Source: Phlebopus portentosus (taxonomy: Eukaryota; Basidiomycota; Agaricomycetes; Boletales; Boletinellaceae). From it: 64,000 nt of DNA. Shown here one piece after another: positions 1 through 12,500 of the stretch (its first letter is position 1; each line of letters opens with the position of its first letter). The notes beneath the pieces are model-generated. The model made no database searches. It saw only the letters and a program-made list of their open reading frames with translations, and had not been told where the DNA came from. The stretch spans positions 1,240,001-1,304,000 of the forward strand of contig JAYXKI010000011.1 in assembly GCA_037892935.1 (NCBI GenBank), written 5' to 3'. Made by a program: the position numbers and the translations under genes.

Positions 1-256
1 TGGGTGCACGAATCTTGATGAACCTACGTGAGGCAGCGGCGTGGCAGGATGAACTGATGGACGACTCAAATGCGAGTATGAGCTTGAATTTCGCGTGAAA
101 CCAAGATTTAGAAATGTATTACGTAATTGATGATGCCATGCCCCACTAAGTATTAAGTTTTACATGTAATGAACGACTGCCTCAACAAAGGGACCAGTCG
201 TAATAAAATAATATTAATTCTTTCTTTCTACTTGACCACATCATTCTCTACCTACG

Positions 257-1412
257 ATGTCGTCCACAGTAATCCGCGAGGTCTCAAAGGACGTCTGGAC
301 GTTCTCCTGGTGAGCATTCAAGTTGCCACTCCGCTGAAGACGCAGGTGAACTCGTTATATTGCAGCCCCTTCTCACGCTTTGGTATATTCCCGGTCGGAG
401 GAAGGTCAACAGCGATCAAACTCTCAAACGGGGACCTCTGGGTACTTGCAAGTACTCCGCTTAACTCGATGACCAAAGCAAAGTTGGACGAACTTGGAGG
501 TCGAGTCAAATATGTCGTCGGCGCAGATGCAGAGCACAACCTCTTCCTCCGTCAGTATTATTCGTCTCCTTCCAGTAAATAAGCTATACAGTATGGAACA
601 TGCATGGCGTTCTATATTGTAGCCGAATTCAAGAAGACGTATCCAGACGCAAAGTTACTAGGTGTTCCCGATCATCTCTCCAAGCCTGATCTGAAGGAAC
701 TCAAATTTGATGGTGGTGAGCCTAAATCCCAAGCTAATGTGAGCTGTATGTCCTCCGACAATTTCGTCATGCAAGTCTACGGTAGAGATCCCGAAGGAAC
801 GAAGTACGGTTTTGAGGACGAAATCAAGTCTTGGTTCGGTCTCTTCTTTTCGCGCGTACCATCCAATTGCCGATTCTTTGTTTGAAGCTACTTTTCTGGC
901 TTTCAGAATCAAGATGTCGCTTTCAACCATGTTGCGTCTCGAACGCTCATCGAGGCCGATTTGCTCTTCAATTTACCGGCGTCCGAGCAGGTAGGTTCTC
1001 GCCGCCAGTACTTATCAGTTTTCAGATTCCAGCTCATGATGATGCTATCAAGTACTCCAAATCGAGCTCATCAGGAAAGGTCCCTCTCGTCGGCGCTATG
1101 TTGACCCCTATTCCTGGATGCACAAGAAATTTGTCTGGGGGGCTGGTAAAGACAAGGAGTAAGAAAGCCAATACGTTCGGAGTAGATACGCCTTGACTCT
1201 TCTTCCCTTTCTTAGAGCTATGAAGCGTGATGCTCGGACTGTCAGCGGATGGGATTTTGACAGGGTCATACCTTGCCATGGGGTAGGCTTTTTCTCGTTT
1301 GTCTATTAGCGTTGATCTGGAACAACTCATCGCTTTTCCGGGAATCTAGGACGTGATTGAAACGAATGGGAAGAAGGCCTGGGAAGAAGCGTACAAGTGG
1401 TATTTGCAGTGA
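257..1412 (+). CDS. DUF4336 family protein (metallo-hydrolase-like fold), intron-rich
   Basis: Reading frames joined by GT-AG introns give a protein starting MSSTVIREVSKDVWTF at ATG 257 and ending KKAWEEAYKWYLQ at TGA 1410-1412. Likely introns are 310-365, 551-622, 716-775, 828-887, 991-1052, 1159-1215 and 1283-1349, all about 55-70 nt. Conserved blocks FGIFPVGGRSTAIKL, DAEHNLFL, YGRDPEGTKYGFEDEIK, ADLLFNLP and SWMHKKFVWGAGK match fungal DUF4336 proteins. These are thought to resemble metallo-beta-lactamases, but their substrate is unknown. One oddity: between GAML and YSWMHKKF (about 1101-1110, a run of four C) the frame is one base short. It may be a sequencing error or a real frameshift. 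The family call is confident; function and integrity are not. Confidence 0.8.
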
Positions 1413-4400
1413 ATTTCTATCGGACCCTCGTTGTTTCGTGCATGTATTAGTATGACTCAAAGTGCTTCTATTACCGTAGTAGGTTACTGTAATGGTACGT
1501 TTTTCATAATATTCCTCTCTGCGGTGAATGTTAGCGACGACCTCGGATAGTAATTTTATAATCCAGCCTCACCTGTTCCACGGACACAGCCCTGCCACGA
1601 TGAATCAGCTAGCCGATCGACAAATATCGATAGCATGCCCTAAAGCTTTCCTTTCTTCGGAACCTCATTAATCTGGTGAGTCCCCGCGTCATTCTACGAA
1701 ATGGATACGTGGAGAATGTTCGGTTTTATTACTGTCAGGCGGAGACTGAGCGACTCTTCTCAGGTTTGAATCGCCTCGAAAAGAAGGGCAAAAATAAAGC
1801 CTATGGATACGTCACTGTGAGCAAATTCATTCAGGCTGAAATACATATCCGAGAGCGGGATTATGCACCCGCTTTCTTCTAGCGAACAAAGCCCGAAACA
1901 TCGTTATGGGGCATTTCAAATACTACTAATTCTGGTGAGTATTACCTCCATGATGTCCTGTTGATGTCCTTACCCCACAACTTTTGTTGGTTTGACAGAA
2001 GACGGGTGCAAAAGTATACCGAAATCGGATCACCTTGGCCAGCCAATATATAACGGATATTCCATTCGTAGTGGTGCGCGGTTCTCATGACAAATTCCTG
2101 CAGTTTTACGTCGTGGCAGCACTCATCGGCACTCACTTTCTGCGAAAGCGTGGCGACTTCCTCAGCACGATTGTCAATCGATTCCCCATGCACACGAAGA
2201 TAGCCCCTGTAATAGGAGATGGAAGAAATCAAATTACTCACACCGCTGTCGTCTTGGTTTTCTATTGCATGCGTGCCCCCGTATCCTCTTGTCGTGCTGG
2301 GATGATCTTCTGACTTCATGTCCATCTCATTATCTTCATTGTAGTCATCACGATGGATGTAGAGGTGTGCAAAGTCGATTATACGTCTAGGCTCTGTTTG
2401 GCTCAAACTGAAGCAAATAGATAAAATACTTTTGGGTGCATCATTTCATCTTGCTCAACGAAAATTCTGAATATGTTTGTACACGAAGAAAAGGCGATTC
2501 ACGCTGGTACAAAAATCTACTTTCTTGTCTGTAGCTTTTCCCTTTCTTTTTTTCATTCGGATAGACAATACTAATCGCTAAGAAATTATCAACCAAAGAA
2601 CCGCTACTATGGATTAGCAGTCTGTATATTGGACGCATGGGGTACGTACTTTTATTAATGTCTGGAAGTACTCACTCTGACAATATCTCCCGGATTTTGG
2701 TGATAAGGAGCTTTCCCGACGCCATTTACAGACATAAAGTAAGCTCAGAAAGTGCCGTTGCCCAGCTAAGTGTCGATTATTTCTTTACTCAGCTGTACGA
2801 CCTCTTGGTATGACGCTGTATCACTGCCATTCTTGACGTTTACCGGTTCCTCAGGTTCCCGTTGGCTCCAATTTCAATTCTTCGCAGGTACGATGAGAGT
2901 TTTTACGTCACTCTTCATGATTTATTCATCGCCATGCAGGGATGATAGTTGCTGGTCTTGTTGATAGTCCATTCACTTCATCCTGCTTTACCTCACTCGT
3001 TTTGACCGGGACATTCAGTGATCTCGGCTATTCGGGTTCATGCTCTGTATTATAAAAGTTGGTTATGATTTTCGAGCGTCCGAAGATGATTTGACGAGTC
3101 CTTTGCCGTGATAGGTAAAACGATCTTATGCCTTCTTGTATGCATGTTTCTGGCCAAAACAGCCAGCATCATGACAATTCTTCTTGTCGCCGCGACCAGG
3201 ACGAAAGGTCCGTCCTAATCATATCGTCGCACTGGCAACCAAGATTCACAACCTCTTTCTCAAGTCCGAGGCACGTCCGGACCAGATTGTTGCCTTCCCT
3301 ATTTTCGACCGCGCTGGAGCATTATACTCTGGTATGCTCCGATTAAACAGACGCATCTCAACGGTCTCAACGGTCTCACGAATATCTTGATGATTAGGAT
3401 CGCAACTTTGCTGTACCAGTCTATGATTTTGATACTGGCATTGGCAAAAACATTCGATCAATGCAAGGACAGGCGGAGCCTTACACGTGTTCTTATCCGA
3501 GACCATGTTATCTATTTTCTTTGGTACGAAGTCAGCTTTCAGGCCCGAGATTATGCGATAAACTTGTTCAAGCTTGTTAGCAGATGATATCATCAATATA
3601 GCGATTTGGTCAAGCCCGAACGGCGTTTTCTTGTAAACGTAGCCACCGTGTTTGGCACAGCTATACCGTGTGTCCTCGGAAGCCGTATGCTCCAGAATCT
3701 GCGAGAGGAGGCGGATCATCGGCTAACGGTTCTGGATTCGGATGAACATGATGCTCTCGTGGAATTGCGAGAAATGGAGTTTCTGCCAGACGGAAGGACT
3801 GTTGATACTCTAACGAATGTCTGATGTTACAGCATGTCAGAGCTTCTCTAGACGCGAACGTAGTTTTTTTTTCTGTACGATGGAAGTTCCTCTTCTATTT
3901 CTATCATCGAATTCGTTTACGTGTGCGACACCGGATAAATTGGCGCCTCGGAACGCTTATTGTTTATCAATACCGAATTACCCGCCATCAATCAATTGAA
4001 GGCAAAATTCAATTCTACTGTAGAAGAAGATGCCCGATGTCACTTCAGTGTCACGACACTCCCATGCGGAGTACATACTCCCGGGCCGCACGCCAATACC
4101 GACCGTACTTAGTTACCAGCATATATCGTAGCAATTACTGTAACCCTGCAGGATTATAGTGAAGACCGATCGTAACCATTGATGCGATTGGCTTGCGAAA
4201 AATTCAAGCGTTCGACTGGATGCCATCTGACTCGACGAACGCAAAACTGAGATACGGTTTCATGTGACGCATATGTGTAAGTACTCGATTAGGAATCCGA
4301 TGGTAATACCTGGGATTGAAAAATTATCAGGAACCATTGCCACCAAAATCGGGCTCTTCTCAGATGCACACATTCAGTCGGAAAATGCCTAATGAATCCG

Positions 4401-5418
4401 TGAGCTAGGAGTTATACCAACCCCTTCTTCAGTTCCCCAGACTTATGAGACAGAATGAACTTCATCTGGCACCAATGAAGTTTTGCATATAGGACAGCCT
4501 AGGTGTGTCTGTCGGATGTGCTTCACGACATGACTTCACGTTAGACTTCTATATAACCACTGGGTGACAGGACGTGCCGTCTTAACAGACGACGCGGCGC
4601 CTGCATCTGAGCGAACGCAAACGGATGCATATGGGCAGCTTCTGCTTCATTTCTTAACGGAGTGTCTCAAATAATGTATTTAAAAACTGTACCTTTTCTC
4701 TGGTCACAGGGCTAGGGCTAGAAGATATCGAGAAAAGGTGCCGATGAAGTCCGAGGATCAATAATGTGAGCCAGAGAGCGAGGGTAGGGATGCTCAAGGA
4801 CGACTAGGACACTCGCGGGCAGAGGACCAGCTCTCATCCGTCTTGAAGAGTCGGCGAGGGCCTTGAACAGGATTCTTGAATGAGATCCTTGAATGAGATA
4901 CGGGTGACTGGCCTATACGTTGCGTTGTAGGATAAGGCCGTAATTAAGCAAAGTTTGATTTATACGGGACCACGCTGCCGGATAGCTTCGGGATGCGTTG
5001 GAGAGTGCCAGCCAGTGAAGCATGAAGATACTCGGCAAGTTCGAATCTCCACGCGTCTGCCCGGACTATATAAGTCCAACTGGACTGCATGTCTACTCGT
5101 GCGAGGCCGTACTTCTGGTCCTCTCCACATATCCGCAGTATCCGCGGAGGCCCCTTCAAGCGACCTTCCCGCAAGTGTCAGTCGCCAGGCTCGCATGTCG
5201 TTCCTTTTGTGCAATAATGTGATCGTATTACCAGCAGCGCAGAAAATTGTCAGTCTGCTCAATAAAGCTATCTTCCCGCTCTGAAAAACGAAGCAAATCA
5301 TCCAATGAAAGTCATCAAATTATCCAAAAGGCCAGGAACTCACAGATCTTCTATACCGAGTTCCATGTGAGCCCTACTCAACAATAATCAGCTTTTCTCT
5401 GGGATACATTACGTCCTC
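1413..5418. other. Gene-poor stretch with no supported gene
   Basis: I could not assemble a convincing intron-containing gene here. The longest open stretch is 154 codons on the minus strand (1942-2406); it has no motif I recognise. Two short plus-strand stretches look protein-like but do not join in frame: about 3184-3331 (NHIVALATKIHNLFLK, then FPIFDRAGALYSG) and about 3597-3824 (KPERRFLVNVATVFGTAI, ending TDTLTNV-like before TGA 3822-3824). They may be remnants of a decayed gene or exons of a fast-evolving one. From about 3840 to 5400 I see only short ORFs on both strands and no repeat. Confidence 0.4.
3597..3824 (+). pseudogene. Possible 3' exon or remnant of an unrecognised gene
   Basis: An open frame of about 75 codons ends in TGA 3822-3824 and includes FLVNVATVFGTAIPCVLGSR followed by an acidic segment (EEADHRL, SDEHDALVELREMEF). 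Upstream pieces in other frames (about 3170-3331, and DRNFAVPVYDFDTGIGKN near 3398-3500) also look coding. The splice junctions I tried leave the wrong phase. It is therefore either a broken gene or one whose introns I placed wrongly. No family recognised. Confidence 0.25.
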
Positions 5419-5558
5419 CATCGCAAAATTCTGTATGGGTTTATAACCGCGTATGGCGGTTTATTTTGCTTTATTAGCTCTCATAATCAGTCATAAGCGG
5501 TTAATAATTACTTATAAACGCCATACGCGGTTATAAACCCATACAGAATTTTGTGATG
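5419..5558. repeat. 140-bp foldback (inverted-repeat) element, MITE-like
   Basis: Two 35-bp arms are perfect inverted copies: 5424-5458 (CAAAATTCTGTATGGGTTTA, then TAACCGCGTATGGCG) and 5519-5553. The match extends outward with one mismatch to 5419 and 5558. The ~60-bp centre is AT-rich and holds a further partial copy of the AGCGGTTA motif. The structure is that of a small non-autonomous DNA transposon or foldback element. No target duplication was obvious. Confidence 0.75.
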
Positions 5559-6019
5559 CCGCCCGCCCGCCTAAGATGGCCGTCCGATCGTCTCGTACAT
5601 AGCGCCCATTATAATCGAGTCAGAATAGCAGTTGTTCTGTAAAGGATTATTCCGGAAGGTCCGTGCTTCCTGGAAATCGCCAATATGAAACCTAAAAGGC
5701 TGCGCTCTCGGATCGTAGAAGCACGAAACACACTGTTCTCGAAAAGCAACCTTCACGGTAACCTAACGCTTCGATTCTACCGGCAAGACGGACGCTTGTG
5801 AAGATGAATAGAGAACCAATGAGATTACCTCCGGTTCCGTGGCGATAAGAAGGGAAGATGAATAAGACTTTCGCGCAATGATTTCAACCTGAATATCAAG
5901 CGTGTCAGAATATACATATATAAGAAGAGCGTCTCCTCGGTCCATTTCATTCGCTAATCCTTGCGGCAATCTCGTCCTCTCTAGCCTTCTCTGCTTTATA
6001 CGCCACACCTGCTCTAGTC
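5559..6019. other. Upstream region of the methyltransferase gene
   Basis: No supported gene. Short minus-strand ORFs (5571-5756, 5763-6008) carry no recognisable motif and lie across the likely promoter of the gene at 6020. Confidence 0.5.
5917..5924 (+). promoter_or_regulatory. TATA box candidate for the methyltransferase gene
   Basis: TATATAAG lies about 96 bp upstream of the ATG at 6020 and is followed by a pyrimidine-rich stretch, a common fungal promoter layout. This is motif evidence only. Confidence 0.45.
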
Positions 6020-7511
6020 ATGAGCGTCACTGTTACAGGTTTGCACAATGTACAAGAGCTGAGGGACCTCTTTGGGAGAGGCATGAACAGCGATGTATGT
6101 GCAGCAGGATTTATGCTCAATCGCAGGATGCCGTTATCTGACGACTGTTCTTCTGTACGTCGTCTCCAGCTCTACAAGCTCCCAGCCGATAAGCAAGAGA
6201 TGGATGTGAGTTATCAACAAGTAATTCCCGAGCCGCTTCGAGCGCTAATGAAAGGACATAGCGTCTATCGCTCCAGCACCGTATCTGGAAGCTGATGGCG
6301 GGGGAACTGTATCCGAAGGAGGCTGAGAGCGCCGTTCAGAATGCACTGCACAGAGCCAAGGACAATTTGTCCCCACCAATGATCCTCGATATTGGTTCTG
6401 GTTCAGGGACCTGGTATGTGCCCCTTAAATATACGGCTGGAATTCTCTTCTCAGAAAGGAAGCGGTGTGTAATAGGGCGGTTGAAATGGCGCTAAAGTTT
6501 CCGCACGCCAAGGTAATCGGAATGGATCTGATTCAGAGTAATCCAAGGTTAGCCAGGGTCTCTGATCATCCACGACGAAAGAGAAAACGCTCACGCGATA
6601 TGCTTCAGTTTTGTCCCACCAAACTGCATGTATGTAGCTCCCGCATCGTAGTGACTATTGATACTGGATTGTTGATCTAACCCTCCGCAAGGTTCGTCAA
6701 AGCAGACGCGACGGCAGGTCTCTCGGACTACGTAGGACAGTTCGACATCGTCCAATGCCGAAGTGTAGCGAAGCATGTGCGACTCGATATATCCTTGCTC
6801 TTTTGAGGAGATCATTTCTGATAATGCATAGGTCTCGGACGCGAGAGAATTTACGCGCAGCGTTGGAAAGACTGTGCGACCAGGTGGGCGCAAATCTATT
6901 TCTTCGGTTCTGTCATGCTCATACTGAATACGAGCATAGGGGGACTGTTCTTTTTCGCGGATGCTGTGACGAATATTTACAACGAGAAACTTGAGCCATA
7001 TCTGCTTGCAGAATTCAAAGAACTCGGCAGTGAAAACAGACTCGCGGATAATGATAGGAGCTGGTTTGCGCGATGGATGTCAGAAGTGACGGAAAGATGG
7101 ACAACAAAGGCGCAACAGAACACAGATGGCGACAAGCTGCACATTCTGATCAACGAGGTTGGTCAGTTTGAGGATGTGCATCAAAGCACATATTGGAGCC
7201 CTATCGGCTGGGACGGGGAGAATATCGTTGCTAACAGAACCGCGGGGGCAGAAATAGGCAAGCTCATGGTTCTGAACGTCTATGTGAGTACTTGTGGGAA
7301 CTTGATGATAGAGATTCCACGAAATAACACACCTACGAACCAGGATTTTCTACAATCGAGTAAACCGTCCCTTCTTGCCGCGGGGCTGTCTAAGGATGTT
7401 GTAGAAACATGGGTGAAGAACGTGCAACAAGAAGCTGTGAATCCGGCGAAGCATATGCTAATGAAGTGGGTCATCACCTGGGCAACCAGAAAACCAGAGT
7501 CCGTTCGATGA
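6020..7511 (+). CDS. SAM-dependent methyltransferase (class I fold), intron-rich
   Basis: The start is ATG 6020 (MSVTVTGLHNVQELRDLF). Clear introns are 6095-6169, 6206-6261 and 6414-6475. Others follow near 6550-6608, 6630-6690, 6770-6830, 6880-6940 and 7284-7343. The spliced protein reads LYKLPADKQEMD, QHRIWKLMAGELYP, ILDIGSGSGTWAVEMA (SAM-binding motif I), VIGMDL (acidic end of strand 2), FDIVQCRSVAKHV, KTVRPGGLFFF (motif near strand 5), and a C-terminal GLSKDVVETWVKNVQQEA, ending TGA 7509-7511. The order fits basidiomycete methyltransferase-domain proteins, many of them linked to secondary metabolism. The substrate cannot be told. No neighbouring biosynthetic core gene is visible, so a cluster role is not supported. 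Confidence 0.85.
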
Positions 7512-7854
7512 AATTTTGAAAAATACTTATGTGTTGTATGTAGTCCTGTCCTATCCTAGTTGTTCTGTTCAACTTGAACCTGATAATTGGGCGTGAGAAT
7601 CAATAACCTTACTTAGTCACATCTTATAAATATTGCACCTCAACTTCTTGGCGGAAGATATTCGCCATCGGAAGTATAGAATCAATTTCTTTTTCTTTCT
7701 AGCAGGAGAATTATCGCTCCGACGATGCTCTCTCGCGCAATACACTGGACATATTGCAAGACACGTAAACTTCTCTCTTTCCCGAGGTTCACTCGTCCAC
7801 CCACATATAAAAACTGCACGCAAATGTTCCAAAACTACTCAAGTGGTCCAAATC
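7512..7854. promoter_or_regulatory. Intergenic region and GH12 promoter
   Basis: This gap lies between the methyltransferase stop and the GH12 start. A TATA box candidate, TATAAAA, is at 7806-7812, 43 bp before the ATG at 7855, with a CT-rich tract (CTCTCTTTCCC) just upstream. No other gene is supported. Confidence 0.5.
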
Positions 7855-9056
7855 ATGAGGACTCATCTCGTTCTTGCCGGTCTCTCTGCCAGTGCTTTCG
7901 CCCAGACAATCTCGGGCAGCTTTGATTGTTTGCCTGCAGGCAATTTCAATCTCTGCCAGAATTTGTGGGGTGCAAGTATGTCCTTTATACGGTTCCAACT
8001 TTGATTCGTTCCTGATCCATGTCCCAGACGCTGGTGTCGGAAACCAGAACTCGACGCTCATTAGTGCAACAGGCGATAGCGTCTCCTGGGAGACTGTCTG
8101 GACTTGGGCCAACAACGAGAATAGCGTCAAAAGCTGTACGCATATCTATTCCAACTAGAACGTTGTCAGGTCGGCTCATTCGGGTGTATGTAGATGCAAA
8201 TGTCGAGTCCCTGACCGCAAAGGGAGTTCAGGTACGCCATCGAGCACACTTGCAAAGTCTCTCGGCGTACTTGACTGATTAGTTCCCCAGCTTTCAGATA
8301 TCGCGTCTGCTCCGACAAGTTGGAGTTGGACCTATAAAACTCAGTCATCTGGAATACGTGCTGACGTTTCGTACGCATAAAGCTCATGCATACTTTGACG
8401 GAAATTAACTTGAACTTCAAAGGTACGATATTTGGCTTGGGCCAGCATCATCCGGTACGCCGGCTTCCTCAGCCTCCGCCTATGAGATGTGAGAGGCCAC
8501 TGTCCATTTATCTGCAACTCATAATAGCTGACACTCCCTAGCATGATATGGTTGTCAGGGAAAGGAGGGTATGGAAATTCATATCTATTTGTTTTCTGCC
8601 CTCACGGGTTGCGTTCTTTCAGCATTCAACCCGTTGGATCACAGACAACGACAGGTGTCTGCCTTGCCGGACATAATTGGAATCTTTGGAAAGGTCCGAA
8701 TTCCAACTGGCAAGTCCTTTCATTTGTTAGTGCCGACGGAGACATCACGGAGTTTGAAGCCGACCTCAATGAGTTCTTTGGTGCGTTGACTGTTTCATTG
8801 CACCTCCGAGCCGCTCGTTCGTAGCGCAGGGTATCTGATTTTCCTTGATGTTCCTCGTCTACAGAGTACCTTGTTTCTAACCAAGGAGTCTCTTCTAGCC
8901 AGGTGTGTAATCACCTTCATTCATCTCCCATGTGATAGAAGACGCTGACATTCTGCCCTTTAGTTCTTACAATCCATTCAGACTGGCACAGAGCCATTCA
9001 CCGGCTCCGCGGATTTGCTCACGAATAGCTACAGCGTTTCTGTTTCTTCAAAGTAG
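7855..9056 (+). CDS. Secreted GH12 endoglucanase/xyloglucanase
   Basis: ATG 7855 opens a signal peptide (MRTHLVLAGLSASAFA, predicted cut after AFA). Splicing 50-60-nt introns (first 7976-8027) gives FDCLPAGNFNLCQNLWGA, SVSWETVWTWANNENSVKSYAN, SWSWTYKT, YDIWLGPASSG, EIMIWLSGKGG, HNWNLWKGPNSNWQVLSFV and a C-terminal FLQSIQTGTEPFTGSA before TAG 9054-9056. These match glycoside hydrolase family 12, including the EIMIWL segment carrying the catalytic nucleophile Glu and the GTEPF segment carrying the acid/base Glu. The family cleaves beta-1,4-glucans or xyloglucan in plant cell walls. Length (~240 aa) and gene structure look complete, so it is probably functional. Confidence 0.9.
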
Positions 9057-9573
9057 CTTCCAGTTTGATCAAGCGATTCGATGTTTTTGCTACACTTTGC
9101 AATGCGAGACGGAAGTCCTACGCGACAAAATCTGTTCGGTTATTAGGCAAGTTATTCTATCCTTGCAATGAACCGAAGTCCGCTGGACTTTACAATCGAC
9201 TCGAACAAAACCCAAGATCGCGTGGTTCCAGAGACAGCTACTACCATTACTGTGTTACGTAGCGATGTTCAGCAACGACAAATATAAAAAGTTGTGATAA
9301 TGCGACTGTGCTAACTAATAGGTAAATGCAATATCTATCAAAACAAACGAAGAGTAAAATGAGCAAGATGACCTAACGCATTGTCCCAATAGGTTGGAAG
9401 CGGTGTGATAATTGCAGTGGTTAAGAAGCGAGTGGCACACGGAAAACTGAACATATCTAAATCAAGGCATCAGGCCGTAACGAAAGAATGAGCTCTCTTC
9501 TAATATCAATGCACCGAATGCCTTCAAAAGACATCAATCGAATAAAGTAAGAGGGTCTCAATCCTCATCACAC
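9057..9573. other. Convergent intergenic region
   Basis: This region lies between the 3' end of the GH12 gene and the 3' end of the minus-strand kinase gene. Short plus-strand ORFs have no recognisable content. No repeat seen. Confidence 0.5.
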
Positions 9574-12500
9574 CTACCCATAATTCAGGCTATCGTTACT
9601 CGGGGTACCTCGTACCCAAGGAGGAATGCCTTTAGGAACAGCACGTCGCGCCAACGGTTGAGATAATCCTTCAGGACGAGGTGGTAGACCCGGAGGACGA
9701 GGTGGAAGCTGCGACGGTTGCTGCCTACGATCACCAAAGCTGGGCCCAGAAACGAAGTCGCTTCCCCATGTGGCTGCATTTCGGGAATTCGATGCCCATA
9801 AATTCTGCGAGGGAGCCATAGGAAGATGATGATAAGGTGCCAGAGATGTATGGGACGGCATTCCAGTCATTCCAGACACATTGCCTTTAAATCCGTTCTG
9901 TGATCCGTATGACGGTGCAGCACCGTCCCGAATGACGTGTCTATGGGCATCGTCGTTGCGGAAATTTCTGTTTTGTAGCATGGGCGGAACGTCGTGACGG
10001 ACGGGTGGGTCATTCTGCATGGGTGGCTGATGGCGCCGACCACGTTGGTCAAACTCGTGAGATGCTTCATACGTCGGTAGGCTGGATTGAACACGTAAGA
10101 CGACTTCATCAGGAGACATCGAATGTGGCTCACAAACCTCTTGGGATCAGCCGGTAAAGGATCTGACCAGAAGTACTCATGATCAAGGGCGTCGGAAGCT
10201 GTGATACGCTCCCGAGGGTCCAAGGTTAAAAGTCTATCCATGAGTTCGCATGTCTCTTTTCCGAGACTTTGAAAACCCGAAGAATAAGTTTGAAAAGATG
10301 GACAAACAATGACGTGACTTACGAATCGTAGACCTGCCTGATTCGCCGCTCCTGGGGCTTGAATCGGATCTGGCCACCACAGCCTGGAAGTTTATCATAA
10401 TCTGGCCAATTCTGTTGGTTCGGCGAACCACATATAGACCAAATCTTATCCAGCTGGTCGAGGTCCGAGGTTCCAGGCAAAATGGGTCGACGCATGATCA
10501 TCTCGCCCAGGACACAGCTGTTCTCAAGTTAGCGGCTGCATTGTCCCGTTGAAATAACACAGCGCACCCGATTCCCCATATGTCAATTTCACCACCATAG
10601 TGACGGGCTCCGAGCAGGAGCTCGGGCGGACGATACCAACGAGTGACCACACAATTGGTGTAACGGCGATCACGACCAGCTTCAGAAGAATCGAAAGCAC
10701 GCGCCAAACCGAAGTCCGCAATCTTGAGCGAGCCGTTGTTTGAAATCAATAGATTTGCAGCTTTCATATCGCGATGAACAATACTATTCTTTAAAGACCT
10801 ATCAGCAACTTATGGAAAGTAAGTGTGACAAACGCGTACATGGTGCATGTACTCCGTGCCTTCTAGCAATTGCTTCATATAAAGCTTGATCTGACTCGGG
10901 GATAATTTAACGCGCTCGTTCTCCAGCAGCCCAGCCAGATCATGGTCCATGTAAGGGAAAACCATGTAGACAGATATGGGAGAGTCCTTGCCCTTGCCTA
11001 TAGTAAAAATAAGAGTCGCCTACGGTCAACGAAGTTGGTGACATAAAGTCTTTGAAATTACACACGTACTCTGGATAATATACATGTCAAGCAGGTCAAC
11101 GATGCATGGGTGCTCGAGCGCCTTCAGTATTTTAATCTCCCGTAACGCAGTGACAGGTATGCCCTCCTTCTCGTTATGCATTAAAATGCGCTTGAGCGCG
11201 ACAACTGCACCAGTCCGCTTGTGCAGCGCCTTATGCACCTCTCTACACGCAAAACGGATACATTGAAGCATCGTTAGTAACAAGGAGAGCTTGAGACGCT
11301 ATACCACTAACCCAAAAGTACCTTCCCCAAGCTTTGTCATTACGTCGTAATCGTCGCGATTACCGCAGCCAATGAAGATGCGCTGGTATGCAGTTTTTTC
11401 CTGCTCACGTGTCCGTTTTACAGGAACGCGTTTTGGCTTGGTAGCCACAACAACTGGTGTCTCCCTAGATGGATGAACCGTGTCCGCAACAGGGGGCGTC
11501 GGCGTCGATTTTTTTATACATCCGCTGGAAGGAGGTGATTGCAAATTACGCGGTGCCCCAGGTCGACGAAGTGCAAAAGACACTGCTTCATGAGCACGAA
11601 GTACCTCCTCTTTTCCTGGTTCAATAAACATATCCTTCTCAGCTTTCGGAGAAGGAACAGGCCGTAGCGAAGGAGGTGATGGCGGTAGACCCGCATCAGA
11701 TGTAATATTGACATCTCCGAGAGGCGTGCTAGGACGGAAAGGTGTACGCGACCGGTGAAAAGAACTTTGTCCGCGCATAATCGGTCGATAGTGACGATCA
11801 TAGTCATCAAACTCCTCCCGGTGATATTGCCCTCTAGGATCATGGACCCTATCTCGATAAGTATCTCGACTGTATGGTTCATTATAAGGCTCATAATGGT
11901 CCCCAAAACGTCCAGCTCTTTCGTAGAGATCATTATCGTGAGGCGGGGACAATGTGAAAGACGTGCTGCGCGGCGTCGGTAAGCGGTGCCTCCGCTTGCT
12001 CCGTCCTAGGTCTTGAGGGGAAGCGGAGCGCGACCGGGAGTAATCCCTGGAGACAGTGACTGGAGAATCTGGCCTGACCGGTGACTGCGAAATTTTCAAT
12101 TTCGTAGGATCCGTTTCGCGATGAGAGGCAAACCGTCCTTCACGCTCTTCTTGCCTCCTGTCATAATCACGGTCACGACTAGGATCGTGTCGGCTCCCCG
12201 AATGACGAGAACCCCAGGCATCGGGCGCATATGCTGGTTTGTAATGATCCCCTGTTACATCTCGCTTGCTCACACCGGCTCCGCGTGCTCTTCTATCGCG
12301 CGCGTATGCGACATTATCTTGATGAAAATGGCGGTCTTCCAGATCGTATCTGTCGTAGATTACGGCAGAACGATTTTGGTTGCGCTCCTGGCCTTCATCG
12401 TCACGCCCACGACCCAGTTCCCGCGAGTATTCATATCTATCTGTAGAAGACCGAGAGGGACCCTCTATCCTGGAAAGAAGCGAGTTCTTGTTCTTGAATG

